Shown here in pieces: positions 8,327-15,875 of a DNA stretch of 33,911 bases. The notes under the pieces are model-generated. The model had not been told where the DNA came from. It did no database searches and was given only the letters and a program-made list of their open reading frames with translations. Position 1 is the stretch's first letter. Every line of letters starts with the position of its first letter. The stretch spans positions 84,959 to 118,869 of the forward strand of contig QXCQ01000209.1 in assembly GCA_003576535.1 (NCBI GenBank). Direction: 5' to 3'. This DNA is from Nakamurella silvestris. GTDB taxonomy: Bacteria > Actinomycetota > Actinomycetes > Mycobacteriales > Nakamurellaceae. The position numbers were made by a program, and so were the translations under genes.

Positions 8327-9466
8327 TCATCGACCCCCGCGCGCGGCGAGCTCCTGCCAGGCGAGGATGCCGCCGTCCAGCTGACGTACCCCGGTGAGCC
8401 CGGCGGCCCTCAGCTCGTCGACGGCGCGGGCCGACCTGGCCCCCGAGGCGCAGTAGAGGATCACCTCCGGGTGGCCCCCGATCAGTTCGAGGGCACCGGC
8501 GGAGGTGATTCCGTCGAGCGGGATCAACACCGAGCCCTCGATGGCCCCCCGGGCGTGCTCCCAGGGTTCGCGCACGTCCACCAGCAGCACCGGTGTCCCG
8601 TCGGCGACCAGGGAGGCCAGTTCGGTGGCACCCACCAGCCCGGCGGGCGGAAGCACACCGCAGAAGGCCTCGTAGTCGACCAGCCCGGTGATCGGCAGGG
8701 CATCCGGATCCGGCCGGACCGAGATCGTGCGAAAGGTCAGGGCCAGGGCGTCGTAGAACAGGATGCGGCCGAGCAGGGTGTCGCCGGCACCGCAGATCAG
8801 TTTGACCGCCTCGGTCGCCATGATCGAGCCGATCACCCCGCACAACACCCCGAGGACACCGCCGGTGGCACAGGAGGGCACCGATCCGGGCGGGGGTGGT
8901 GTCGGGAACACATCTCGGTACTGCGGCCCGTGCGCGGCCCAGAAGACACTGGCCTGTCCCTCGAAGCCGAGGATGGACCCCCAGACCAGGGGCAGGCCGA
9001 GCAGCGCACAGACATCGTTGACGAGATAGCGGGTGGGGAAGTTGTCCGTGCCGTCCAGGACCAGGTCGTAGCCGGCGCAGATCCGCTCGGCGTTGGCGGC
9101 CGTCAACCGCTCCTGGTGCTCGACCACCGTCACATCCGGGTTGACCGCGCCCACCGATTCGGCGGCCGAGGTGGTTTTGGGACGACCGACGTCCGCGCTG
9201 CCGTGCAGGATCTGTCGGTGCAGGTTGGAGACCTCGACCAGGTCGGGATCGATGATCCCGATGGTGCCGACCCCGGCGGCCGCCAGGTACAGCAGGATCG
9301 GCGACCCCAGCCCGCCCGCGCCGACCACCAACACCCGAGAGGCCAGGAGCCGGCGCTGTCCGAGGTCCCCGACAGCGGGCAGGAGCAGATGGCGGGAGTA
9401 GCGGAGCTGCTGGGCCGGGGTGAGTTCGGCACCCGGCTCCGTCAGCGGTGGCAGTGAGGTGGGCAC
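8327..9466 (-). CDS. moeZ: MoeZ: adenylyltransferase-sulfurtransferase (ThiF/MoeB domain plus rhodanese)
   Basis: A 379-residue two-domain protein. The ThiF/MoeB domain carries the nucleotide-binding GAGGLGSP (49-56) and DGTDNFPTRYL; it adenylates the C-terminal Gly-Gly of ubiquitin-like sulfur carriers such as MoaD, CysO or ThiS. The C-terminal rhodanese domain has the active-site loop CASGAR (Cys339), which passes persulfide sulfur to form the thiocarboxylate. The first zinc-type CxxC of E. coli MoeB is absent (YRDVFP), as I recall for mycobacterial MoeZ. No sulfur-carrier gene lies in the window, so the partner is unknown. The 5' side holds a degenerate copy of the dispersed palindrome (9510-9573). 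Confidence 0.92.
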   Translation of the reverse strand: MPTSLPPLTEPGAELTPAQQLRYSRHLLLPAVGDLGQRRLLASRVLVVGAGGLGSPILLYLAAAGVGTIGIIDPDLVEVSNLHRQILHGSADVGRPKTTSAAESVGAVNPDVTVVEHQERLTAANAERICAGYDLVLDGTDNFPTRYLVNDVCALLGLPLVWGSILGFEGQASVFWAAHGPQYRDVFPTPPPPGSVPSCATGGVLGVLCGVIGSIMATEAVKLICGAGDTLLGRILFYDALALTFRTISVRPDPDALPITGLVDYEAFCGVLPPAGLVGATELASLVADGTPVLLVDVREPWEHARGAIEGSVLIPLDGITSAGALELIGGHPEVILYCASGARSARAVDELRAAGLTGVRQLDGGILAWQELAARGGR

Positions 9467-9509
9467 GGGTCCAGTCTCCCCCCCTCTCCGCCCGACCCTG
9501 CGTTCACCT

Positions 9510-9582
9510 CCCGCGCATCGTCCCGGGGTTCGCGCAGTCTGCAGGGTGCGCCGATCCCGGAACGGTGCGCGGGAACGAAGGG
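9510..9582. repeat. Dispersed palindrome, copy 1 (degenerate)
   Basis: Arms 9510-9536 and 9547-9573 pair at 22 of 27 positions around a 10-nt spacer, followed by AACGAAGGGA. The right arm is the same sequence as copy 2 (10657-10686) apart from a few bases, so the element is repeated and not a chance hairpin. Unlike the other copies, it lies in the divergent spacer upstream of moeZ. Confidence 0.75.
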
Positions 9583-9977
9583 ATCATTTGCTGTGAACTC
9601 TTCGCCCCATCTAATTGTTGAGAAGTTTCTATAACAAAAGCGAAAATTCGCGACCGTATCGAGGGAATTCACCGCACACCTGTCGCGCCACGCGGTGCGG
9701 ATCTCACCCCTGGACAAGCGCGCCCGCACCTGCCTACACTGCCCCTCACCTGCAGGTTTTAGTCAGGATCTATCGAGTACTCAGTCGGCTGATCTCCCCA
9801 GCGATCACGCGCCGACCGATGCTGTACGGAAACACGACCTGGACTCCGATTCAGGTGTCAGAGCGACAATTCGATGCGCGAATCACATGGCAGGACAAAT
9901 TTCCCCAGTTCACATCCGAGGTGAGAGATCCGGCACGGATTCATCACCACCCCTTCCGGATACAAGGCGGTTGATCC
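9583..9977. other. 395-bp gene-free region upstream of the lipoprotein gene
   Basis: No convincing gene. The part at about 9585-9660 is clearly AT-richer than the rest of the window and contains TATAAC and several A/T runs, as expected for a promoter region or transferred DNA. A 119-codon frame opening at TTG 9615 shows no family features and no ribosome binding site. Confidence 0.5.
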
Positions 9978-10610
9978 ATGCGCGACAACGTCATCCGAGG
10001 TCGGCTCCTGGTGTCACCCCGATCGCCCCGGGATCGAGCGCGTCCACACCTGGACGGGCGCGCTCGTCCGAGGGTTCGCCGCATCCCTCTCGTTGTCGTC
10101 GTGGTGACGTGGGCGTCCGTCGCCGTCGGTTGCGCCGCGACGCCCCCGCGGGATTCGGCGGACGGGACCGCCTCGTCCGGTGCCGTCATCCCGGTGTCGA
10201 CGCCGGGGGTGACGAACTCGGTCGCAGAGCCGCTGACAATCGTTCCGGTGGGCCGGTCCGGCCTGAAGGTGAGCGGGACCGTCACCCTCGGGGCACCGTC
10301 TGCGGGGGCCGTCTGGACGCACAGCCCCGTCGACACGCTGGATCTCATGCAGCGGTCGGCCGGTCGGCTGCACACCTGGCTCGACGCGGCCTCTGATGTC
10401 CGGCTCTATCTGGGCAGTCTGCCGCCTGACCAGGCCAGCGACCTGAGCACCACGGACGTCGTGTACCTGCGGCTGTCCCGGGGGACGACCTGCACAGCCG
10501 ACGGGGTGGCCGGCCGGTCGGTCGAGCCGACTCCGGTTGCCTGCACCATCGGTGTGCTGGTCCGGGCGAGTGACGGCAGCGGCCTGGAGACCGTCGAAGG
10601 GGCGTACTGA
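9978..10610 (+). CDS. Putative lipoprotein or secreted protein, function unknown
   Basis: A 210-residue protein. After a long basic N-terminus comes a hydrophobic stretch (37-50) and Cys52 in VAVGC. This resembles a lipobox, though with Ala rather than Leu/Val/Ile at -3. The mature part is Ser/Thr/Gly-rich and contains three further Cys residues. I recognise no family. The 36-residue basic leader before the hydrophobic core is unusually long, so translation may start at GTG 10011. The gene ends just before a strong palindrome shared with the convergent metalloprotease gene. Confidence 0.6.
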   Translation: MRDNVIRGRLLVSPRSPRDRARPHLDGRARPRVRRIPLVVVVVTWASVAVGCAATPPRDSADGTASSGAVIPVSTPGVTNSVAEPLTIVPVGRSGLKVSGTVTLGAPSAGAVWTHSPVDTLDLMQRSAGRLHTWLDAASDVRLYLGSLPPDQASDLSTTDVVYLRLSRGTTCTADGVAGRSVEPTPVACTIGVLVRASDGSGLETVEGAY

Positions 10611-10611
10611 C

Positions 10612-10692
10612 CCCCTGTTCCCGCGCACCGTTCCGGGATCGGCGCACGCTGCAGGGTGCGCCGATCCGTGAACGGTGCGCGGGAACGAAGGG
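10612..10692. terminator. Dispersed palindrome, copy 2 (likely bidirectional terminator)
   Basis: Inverted repeat with 30-nt arms (10617-10646 and 10657-10686), 28 of 30 paired, 10-nt spacer, flanked by CCCCCT and GAAGGGA. It fills the 85-bp gap between two convergent stop codons, so it can end transcription from both sides. It has the same outer sequence as copies 3 and 4 and the same inner arm as copy 1. Confidence 0.8.
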
Positions 10693-10695
10693 AGA

Positions 10696-11976
10696 TCAGT
10701 TGCCGGAGGTGGGATTGCCCTGGCCGCCGAGGGGGTCCGGCCACGGGTTCGGCTTGCAGACCTTGCCGTCGAGCGGGATCGTCTGCGGATCGAGCTGGGT
10801 CAGATCGTCGTTGGCGACGCTCCACGACTGCTGCATCATGATCGGCGCGAGACCACCGTTCTCCGCACAGGGCTGGTGACCGAAGCCCAGGGCATGGCCG
10901 ACCTCGTGGTTGATCGCATAGCGCCGGTAGGAACCGATGTCGCCGGTGTAGGACACCGCGCCCCGCACCCAGCGTGCGTCGTTGATCAGCACCCGGCCCG
11001 CGCTGCTGTTGTAGCAGGAGGCCTCCAGTTTGATGTCGTAGCCGCACAGCTCACGGATCGTCATCTGGCTGGTCAGGGTGACCATGAAATCAGGGTTGTC
11101 GCTCGGCGCGACCCGCTGCAGGGAGAAGTCCCCCATCAACGGTGAGGTCCAGCTCCGCGCATCGTCCAGGGTGGTGTCGACGAAATCGGCGAACGCCTTG
11201 TCGCCGCCGTCGACGGTGACCCCGTCCTCGATCTCGACGGCGTAGGTGCGCAGGTCCGAGCCCTTGCCCACACGTTTGGTGGTCCCCGGGACGACCCGGT
11301 AGGACTTGTCGCCGGCCTTGGTGAAGTCCCCACCCGCCGGGAGCTGCCCGGGGGTGATGTTCGTCGGGTACGAGGACGGCGGGTCCGGTGGCACCGTGGT
11401 CGCCACCCCGGCAGTACCGTCCACCGGCGCATTGCCGGCTCCGGACGGCGGGGTGTCCGCGCTGACGGTGACGGTCTCCGGGGGCAGTGTCACGACACTG
11501 GTGACACCGGAGATGACGGTGGTCATCACCGGTGCGGCCACCGAGGCCAGTTCGGGGTCGGCGTTGCGGTTCGCCCCGCCGTTCGTCATCTCGATGATCG
11601 CCAGCACGGTCGCGGCGAGCAGGAGGGGGATGCCGTAGGCGCGCCAGCCGTACCGGTGGACGAACCAGCCGACGGAGCTACGGCGTTTGGTGGTGCGAGG
11701 AGCCCGGGAAGGTCGCCGTGCGCCCTGTTCCTTGGCCAACGGGTCCCAGCTGGCCCGCAAGGGCTGGGGCGCTTCCTGGAACAGATCACCCTCCTCGTCC
11801 CACAGGACACTGTTGTCCACCGGTTTGGAGCGCACCGCCGCCCGGGGCGGTCCCGCGTAGCCACGATCGCCGGAAACGCGGTCACGAACCCGGTCCGGGG
11901 TGGATCGTACTGATCCACGCTGTGGGCGCTCCTCGCGCGGGTAATTCACTCTTCCAGGTTGCCACAGGTTCGCCAC
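10696..11976 (-). CDS. Membrane-anchored DUF3152 putative zinc metalloprotease
   Basis: A 426-residue protein. A basic, disordered cytoplasmic region (1-110) is followed by a single membrane segment (about 114-130) and a Ser/Thr/Pro-rich linker to about 215. The DUF3152 domain contains HEVGHALGFGH (357-367), the HExxHxxGxxH zinc site of metzincins, and IMMQQ (379-383) as a possible Met-turn. Cysteines at 311, 321, 370 and near the C-terminus suit an extracytoplasmic, disulfide-bonded domain. The homologue next to MoeZ in M. tuberculosis is Rv3207c; its substrate is unknown. The start at ATG 11976 lies 49 bp after the hydrolase stop on the same strand. Confidence 0.87.
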   Translation of the reverse strand: MANLWQPGRVNYPREERPQRGSVRSTPDRVRDRVSGDRGYAGPPRAAVRSKPVDNSVLWDEEGDLFQEAPQPLRASWDPLAKEQGARRPSRAPRTTKRRSSVGWFVHRYGWRAYGIPLLLAATVLAIIEMTNGGANRNADPELASVAAPVMTTVISGVTSVVTLPPETVTVSADTPPSGAGNAPVDGTAGVATTVPPDPPSSYPTNITPGQLPAGGDFTKAGDKSYRVVPGTTKRVGKGSDLRTYAVEIEDGVTVDGGDKAFADFVDTTLDDARSWTSPLMGDFSLQRVAPSDNPDFMVTLTSQMTIRELCGYDIKLEASCYNSSAGRVLINDARWVRGAVSYTGDIGSYRRYAINHEVGHALGFGHQPCAENGGLAPIMMQQSWSVANDDLTQLDPQTIPLDGKVCKPNPWPDPLGGQGNPTSGN

Positions 11977-12025
11977 CGCCCTCAGGCGGCGCGCCCGGCC
12001 GCTGCCACCGGTGGCTGACCCGCCC

Positions 12026-13033
12026 TCAGCTGTCCGCCCACAATGCGCGGACGGCGCGCCCGGTGCTCACCGGGTCCTCCATGTGCGCGGCATGGCCGAC
12101 ACCCTTCAGGACCAGCAGTCTCGAGTCCGGGAACACCTCGGCCGTGCGCCGGGCCAATCTCACATCGACAAGTCGGTCACGGGTGCCCCAGATCACCAGG
12201 GTCGGGACCGTGATCGCGGCCGCACGGGCCCACCAGGAGGCCTTTCCGGGCCGCAGGTAGCCATGCATGAGCCCGCGCAGTTCCTCCAGCATCGCCGTCT
12301 GCGCCCAGGGCAGGTCGCGCCGCCAACCCAGGTCACCGACCGCAGCGATCAGGTCCTCCGGGGTCACCAGATCGGGATTGCCGAAACACAGCTGGGCGAT
12401 GCCGGCCACCCGGTCCTCGACGCTGATGGCCGCCAGTCGGGGTTCGGCGGCCCGGATGGTGCCCGGGGCGAGCAGGATCGCCAGGCGCGGGTCCGCACCC
12501 CGCTCACCGCGCAGTCGTAGATCGGGCACGGCCGGGGAGATCAGGGTCAGACTGCGGATCCGGTCGGGGATCCGCGCCGCCAGCAGGACGGCCAGGAAAC
12601 CGCCGTAGGAGTTCCCGACCAGGTGGACGGGCGCGTCGGCGCGTTCGGTGATCAGGGCGGCCAGGAGGTCGACGTGGTGCCGGACGCTGTAGTCACCTCG
12701 CGGCGGCGGGTCGGACCGACCGTTGCCGGGGAGGTCGACGGACATACCGGTCGACTCGGCCCGTAGCAGGCCCGCCAGTGGGGTCCAGTTGGTCGAGGAC
12801 GCCCCCAGCCCGTGGATGTACCAGCTCTGCGGCCCCCCGACCGGCCCGTCGGTGCGGCGGACATAGACGCTGTCCCCGGCGGCCGTCCGTAGCACCTGGC
12901 CGGGCCACGGTGCCGCGCCCAGGGCCAGGGGTGATTCGCCGGTGTCCTCGGCGAGTGGGGCCGTGGTCCACTCGGCCGTCTCGTCATGGGGCATCGCCCC
13001 GACGATCGGGCCCCCCTTGAACGCCATGGTCAT
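12026..13033 (-). CDS. Alpha/beta-fold hydrolase
   Basis: A 335-residue alpha/beta hydrolase. It shows HGLG (74-77) for the oxyanion hole, the nucleophile elbow GNSYGG with Ser142, an acid in WGTRDRLVD (Asp286), and His314 in GVGHAAH. All triad members are present, so it should be active. The family includes esterases, haloperoxidase-like and C-C hydrolases, and the sequence alone does not give a substrate. No signal peptide is evident. ATG 13033 is used; ATG 13027 is an alternative, and the first 45 or so residues are poorly conserved in character. It probably forms an operon with the DUF3152 gene. Confidence 0.85.
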   Translation of the reverse strand: MTMAFKGGPIVGAMPHDETAEWTTAPLAEDTGESPLALGAAPWPGQVLRTAAGDSVYVRRTDGPVGGPQSWYIHGLGASSTNWTPLAGLLRAESTGMSVDLPGNGRSDPPPRGDYSVRHHVDLLAALITERADAPVHLVGNSYGGFLAVLLAARIPDRIRSLTLISPAVPDLRLRGERGADPRLAILLAPGTIRAAEPRLAAISVEDRVAGIAQLCFGNPDLVTPEDLIAAVGDLGWRRDLPWAQTAMLEELRGLMHGYLRPGKASWWARAAAITVPTLVIWGTRDRLVDVRLARRTAEVFPDSRLLVLKGVGHAAHMEDPVSTGRAVRALWADS

Positions 13034-13103
13034 ACGACCATCTTGCTCCTCCGCCGCCGCCCCTCACCGACCCGGTCGACCGGGGCAGCGGGGACCGGGC
13101 AGG

Positions 13104-13805
13104 ATGGAGCGGGTGAAGGACTGGACCCTGGCTGACATCCGCGCGTACTACCAACTCCACGCGAGCCTGCTCGCGCCGCATCTGTTCGGCCGCCTGGTGC
13201 GTACCTATCCGCCGGGCGGTGACGATGTGACGGTCTCGTCGGTGGACGCCTTTCTCGCCCTCGTCGACACGGGTGTGGGCGGTTTCGCCGTTCCACCCCA
13301 TCGCCTGGACGACGCCCCGGACTCGGTGGACCGACTGGTGGTGCACCTGCGGACCGGCGAGGGCGCGGACATCGCCACCGCGGCGATGGCCGCCCAGGCG
13401 GTGGCCGAGCACCTGGCCACGGACGGCGTCACGGCCGTCGCCACCACGGACGGCGCCGACGGATTCATCCTGCTGGCGGCGGTCCCCTCCCAGCCGCTCG
13501 ACCGGGCCAGGTCCCAGGTGGACCTGATCGCCCGTGCCCTCGCCGCCCGCGCGCCCGAGATCGCCACCACCGCCGCCGGTGAGAGCCAGGGCCGGGTGTA
13601 CGTGGACACCTCGGCGACCGACCCGACGGTGTTCACCCCGATCCCCTATTCGTTGGTCCCGGGCGACGGGGCCGGGGTCGTCATGCCGGTCACCCTCGAC
13701 GAGGTGTCGGCCGCCAGCGCCGGGATGCCGCTGGACCCCGAACCCGGGGATGTCGCCGATCGCCTGGCCGTCTGGGCCGACCTCACACGGCAATTACACG
13801 GATGA
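13104..13805 (+). CDS. LigD polymerase (archaeo-eukaryotic primase)-like protein lacking the catalytic DxD
   Basis: A 233-residue protein that follows the layout of the LigD polymerase domain: WTLADIRAYY, LLAPHLFGRLV, a LRTGEG motif, a TTDGADGF segment, GRVYVDTS and PYSLV. In active enzymes the first motif is DLDPGEG, with two metal-binding Asp residues, and the second is SGGKGLH. Here they read VHLRTGEG (80-86) and TDGADGF, so both metal-binding Asp and the motif-II Ser/His are gone; only the third motif Asp (168) remains. This suggests a non-catalytic paralogue that may bind nucleotides, DNA or a repair partner. The ATG at 13104 has a GGGCAGG-type site upstream, and the gene diverges from the hydrolase with 70 bp between. 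The relationship is inferred from motif spacing by eye. Confidence 0.65.
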   Translation: MERVKDWTLADIRAYYQLHASLLAPHLFGRLVRTYPPGGDDVTVSSVDAFLALVDTGVGGFAVPPHRLDDAPDSVDRLVVHLRTGEGADIATAAMAAQAVAEHLATDGVTAVATTDGADGFILLAAVPSQPLDRARSQVDLIARALAARAPEIATTAAGESQGRVYVDTSATDPTVFTPIPYSLVPGDGAGVVMPVTLDEVSAASAGMPLDPEPGDVADRLAVWADLTRQLHG

Positions 13806-13990
13806 TCGGTCCTACCGGCGGGTAAGGTGTCCTGCGGTGAGGAACGGTTCGGCCCGCACGGGGCGACTGCGAGCGGGGGCTCGACGGATCCTGCGGTGAC
13901 GACGGTCCGATGGTCCGTCGGCATCCCACGGTTTCGTGGTCCCGCACCGACGGTCACAGTTCTCATCCGCGACAGAAAGCACGCATACCG

Positions 13991-14608
13991 ATGGTGGAAC
14001 CCGCAGGACGCACAACTGTCAGGCTCACCCGCGCGGCGAGGCGGACCCAGCTGCTCGCCGCGGCCCGCTCCGCCTTCGTCAGCCAGGGCTATCACTCGGC
14101 CGCGATGGACGACATCGCCGACCGGGCCGGTGTCTCGAAGCCGGTTCTCTACCAGCACTTCCCGTCGAAGCTCGAGTTGTACCTCGCGCTGCTGTCCGAG
14201 ACCGCCGACGAGCTGGTCGAGCTGGTCCGTGATGCCATCAAGATCACCGACGACAACCAGGACCGGGTGGAACGCTCGGTGGCCGCCTACTTCACCTTCG
14301 TCGCCGGCAACGGGCAGGCCTTCCGGTTGGTCTTCGAATCCGATCTGGCCGGCCACGCCGAGGTGGAGAAGATCGTCGACCGGATGACGGACGCCTGTAT
14401 CGCCGCGATCACCGACACCATCACCACCGACACCGGGGTCGACCCCGATCGGGCCCGGTTGTTGGCCTCCGGACTGGTCGGACTCTCCCAGGTCAGTGCC
14501 CGCTACTGGCTGGCCCAGGGTGCGGTCGTCCCGCTCGAGGAAGCCGTCGCGCTGCTGTCCACCCTGGCCTGGCGGGGGATCTCCCGCTTCCCCCGGCAGA
14601 ACAACTGA
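13991..14608 (+). CDS. TetR/AcrR-family transcriptional regulator
   Basis: A 205-residue regulator. The N-terminal helix-turn-helix (about 17-62) contains the family pattern SAAMDDIADRAGVSKPVLYQHF (given here as SAAMDDIADRAG followed by VSKPVLYQHF). The C-terminal half is the helical ligand/dimer domain. It corresponds in position to Rv3208 of M. tuberculosis, which also precedes the DUF3107 gene. The start is ATG 13991, because the reading frame upstream (from 13910) lacks family similarity. The 185-bp spacer before it contains a TAAGGT at 13823-13828 that could be a -10 element. The ligand is unknown, and no clear operator palindrome was seen. Confidence 0.88.
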   Translation: MVEPAGRTTVRLTRAARRTQLLAAARSAFVSQGYHSAAMDDIADRAGVSKPVLYQHFPSKLELYLALLSETADELVELVRDAIKITDDNQDRVERSVAAYFTFVAGNGQAFRLVFESDLAGHAEVEKIVDRMTDACIAAITDTITTDTGVDPDRARLLASGLVGLSQVSARYWLAQGAVVPLEEAVALLSTLAWRGISRFPRQNN

Positions 14609-14639
14609 CCCGCAGAACACCAGACCGCAGACACGACGG

Positions 14640-14697
14640 CCGGAACGACACAAGCCCCGCCCCCGATCTCTCGGGGGCGGGGCTTGTGTCGTTCCGG
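14640..14697. terminator. Perfect 27-bp stem, bidirectional terminator
   Basis: Arms 14640-14666 and 14671-14697 are perfectly complementary around a TCTC loop. The site lies between the convergent tetR and DUF3107 genes. There is no T-run, which is common for terminators in high-GC Actinobacteria. The sequence differs from the GTTCCCGCGCAC palindrome family. Confidence 0.85.
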
Positions 14698-14726
14698 GGT
14701 CCTGCGAGGACGCCCGAGCGGTGTCC

Positions 14727-14966
14727 TCAGACGGCGAAGCCGACTCTGCGGGCGTCCGCTGCCGCGATCTCCACGTAGGCGATCTTCGCGCTGGGGACGA
14801 GGACCAGGCGGCCCTTGTCGTCCTCGAGGGCGAGTGTGCCGGTCAGGTCCTTGAGGGCAGCCGCCACCTTGTCCTTGATCTCCTCCGGGCTGGAAGCCGA
14901 ACTCACCAGCAGCTCGCGCCCGGTGTCCGTCACGCCGATCTTGACGTCCACGATGTCCTCCGCCAT
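14727..14966 (-). CDS. DUF3107 family protein
   Basis: A 79-residue acidic cytoplasmic protein, close in size and character to M. tuberculosis TB9.4 (Rv3208A). Visible pattern: VDVKIGVTDTGRELLV, SPEEIKDKV, and a C-terminal KIAYVEIAAADARRVGF. The function of the family is not known. The ATG at 14966 is preceded by AAGGA about 10 nt upstream. It converges with tetR, as in M. tuberculosis, and the 142 bp upstream hold no further gene. Confidence 0.88.
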   Translation of the reverse strand: MAEDIVDVKIGVTDTGRELLVSSASSPEEIKDKVAAALKDLTGTLALEDDKGRLVLVPSAKIAYVEIAAADARRVGFAV

Positions 14967-15108
14967 TTGTCTGTGTCCTTGTCTTCAAATGTAGTTCGCG
15001 CATCCGTGCCGATGGACCGGCCGGACCACGTGATCCCAGGCTAGCGGTAGATCACCGGCGACCTGCGTCGGCCCGTTGCGCCCACGGCGAACCCGGTGAC
15101 GCCGCTGG

Positions 15109-15771
15109 TCAGAACAGCCGGGTGCTCGGGTCGTCCACACCACGCATGAGGTCGTAGTCCAGGACCAGGCAGCGGATGCCACGGTCCTCGGCCAGGGTGC
15201 GGGCCTGCGGTTTGATCTGCTGGGCGGCGAAGACCCCGGTGACCTTGCCGAGCAGCGGGTCGCGGCCGAGGAGTTCCAGGTAACGGGTCAGCTGCTCCAC
15301 CCCGTCGATGTCACCGCGCCGTTTGATCTCGACCGCGACGACCTTGTTCTTCTTGTCCCGGCAGAGCAGGTCGACCGGGCCGATGGGGGTCGGGTACTCG
15401 CGGCGGATCAGGGTGAACCCGTCACCCAGGAGTTCGACCTGCTCGGCGAGCAGCTCCTGCAGGTGGGCCTCGACCCCGTCCTTGATCAGGCCGGGATCCT
15501 GGCCGAGTTCATGGCTGGAGTCGTGCATGATCTCCTCGATCGAGATGACCAGCTGCTCCCCCGCCTTGTTCTCCACCCGCCAGCGGGTGCCGTCCTCCTC
15601 GATGAGCCAGCAGGGCGGGCTCATCCAGTTCAAGGGCTTGTAGGCACGATCGTCGGCGTGGACGGATACGGAACCGTCCGCCTTGATCAGCAACAGCCGA
15701 GGGGCCATCGGGAGATGGGCGGTCAACCGACCGACGTAATCAACGGAGCAACGAGCTACGACCAGACGCAC
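15109..15771 (-). CDS. nucS: NucS/EndoMS mismatch-specific endonuclease
   Basis: A 220-residue endonuclease of the non-canonical mismatch repair pathway in Actinobacteria and Archaea, which lack MutS/MutL. It cuts both strands at G-T, G-G and T-T mismatches. The N-terminal DNA-binding/dimer domain begins [11 protein letters not shown]. The C-terminal RecB-like nuclease shows Asp134 in GPVDLLCR, Glu148 and Lys150 in AVEIKRRG, and EQLTRYLE. The C-terminal STRLF resembles the sliding-clamp-binding tail of NucS. The start is GTG 15771, giving the conserved (M)RLVVARCS start; GTG 15780 is an alternative. It lies 104 bp after murA on the same strand. Confidence 0.92.
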   Translation of the reverse strand: MRLVVARCSVDYVGRLTAHLPMAPRLLLIKADGSVSVHADDRAYKPLNWMSPPCWLIEEDGTRWRVENKAGEQLVISIEEIMHDSSHELGQDPGLIKDGVEAHLQELLAEQVELLGDGFTLIRREYPTPIGPVDLLCRDKKNKVVAVEIKRRGDIDGVEQLTRYLELLGRDPLLGKVTGVFAAQQIKPQARTLAEDRGIRCLVLDYDLMRGVDDPSTRLF

Positions 15772-15875
15772 GCCGCTCACACTAGCCGGTGGCCGCGCTC
15801 CTTCTCGACAATCGCGCTGCATGCAGCGCGCGCGGACGTCGGCGCGGAGCGCGGCCGGCTCCTCGGTACGAGCCG

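Noticed and set aside
9615-9974. 119-codon plus-strand frame starting at TTG
   Set aside because: No ribosome binding site, no domain, and AT-rich start; more likely intergenic.
12004-12015. 12-bp palindrome GCCACCGGTGGC as a regulator site
   Set aside because: It lies just after the hydrolase stop, no second copy was seen, and short GC palindromes are frequent in such genomes.
13910-13990. Longer TetR protein starting at ATG 13910
   Set aside because: The extra 27 residues do not resemble the family, and the helix-turn-helix is well placed with ATG 13991.
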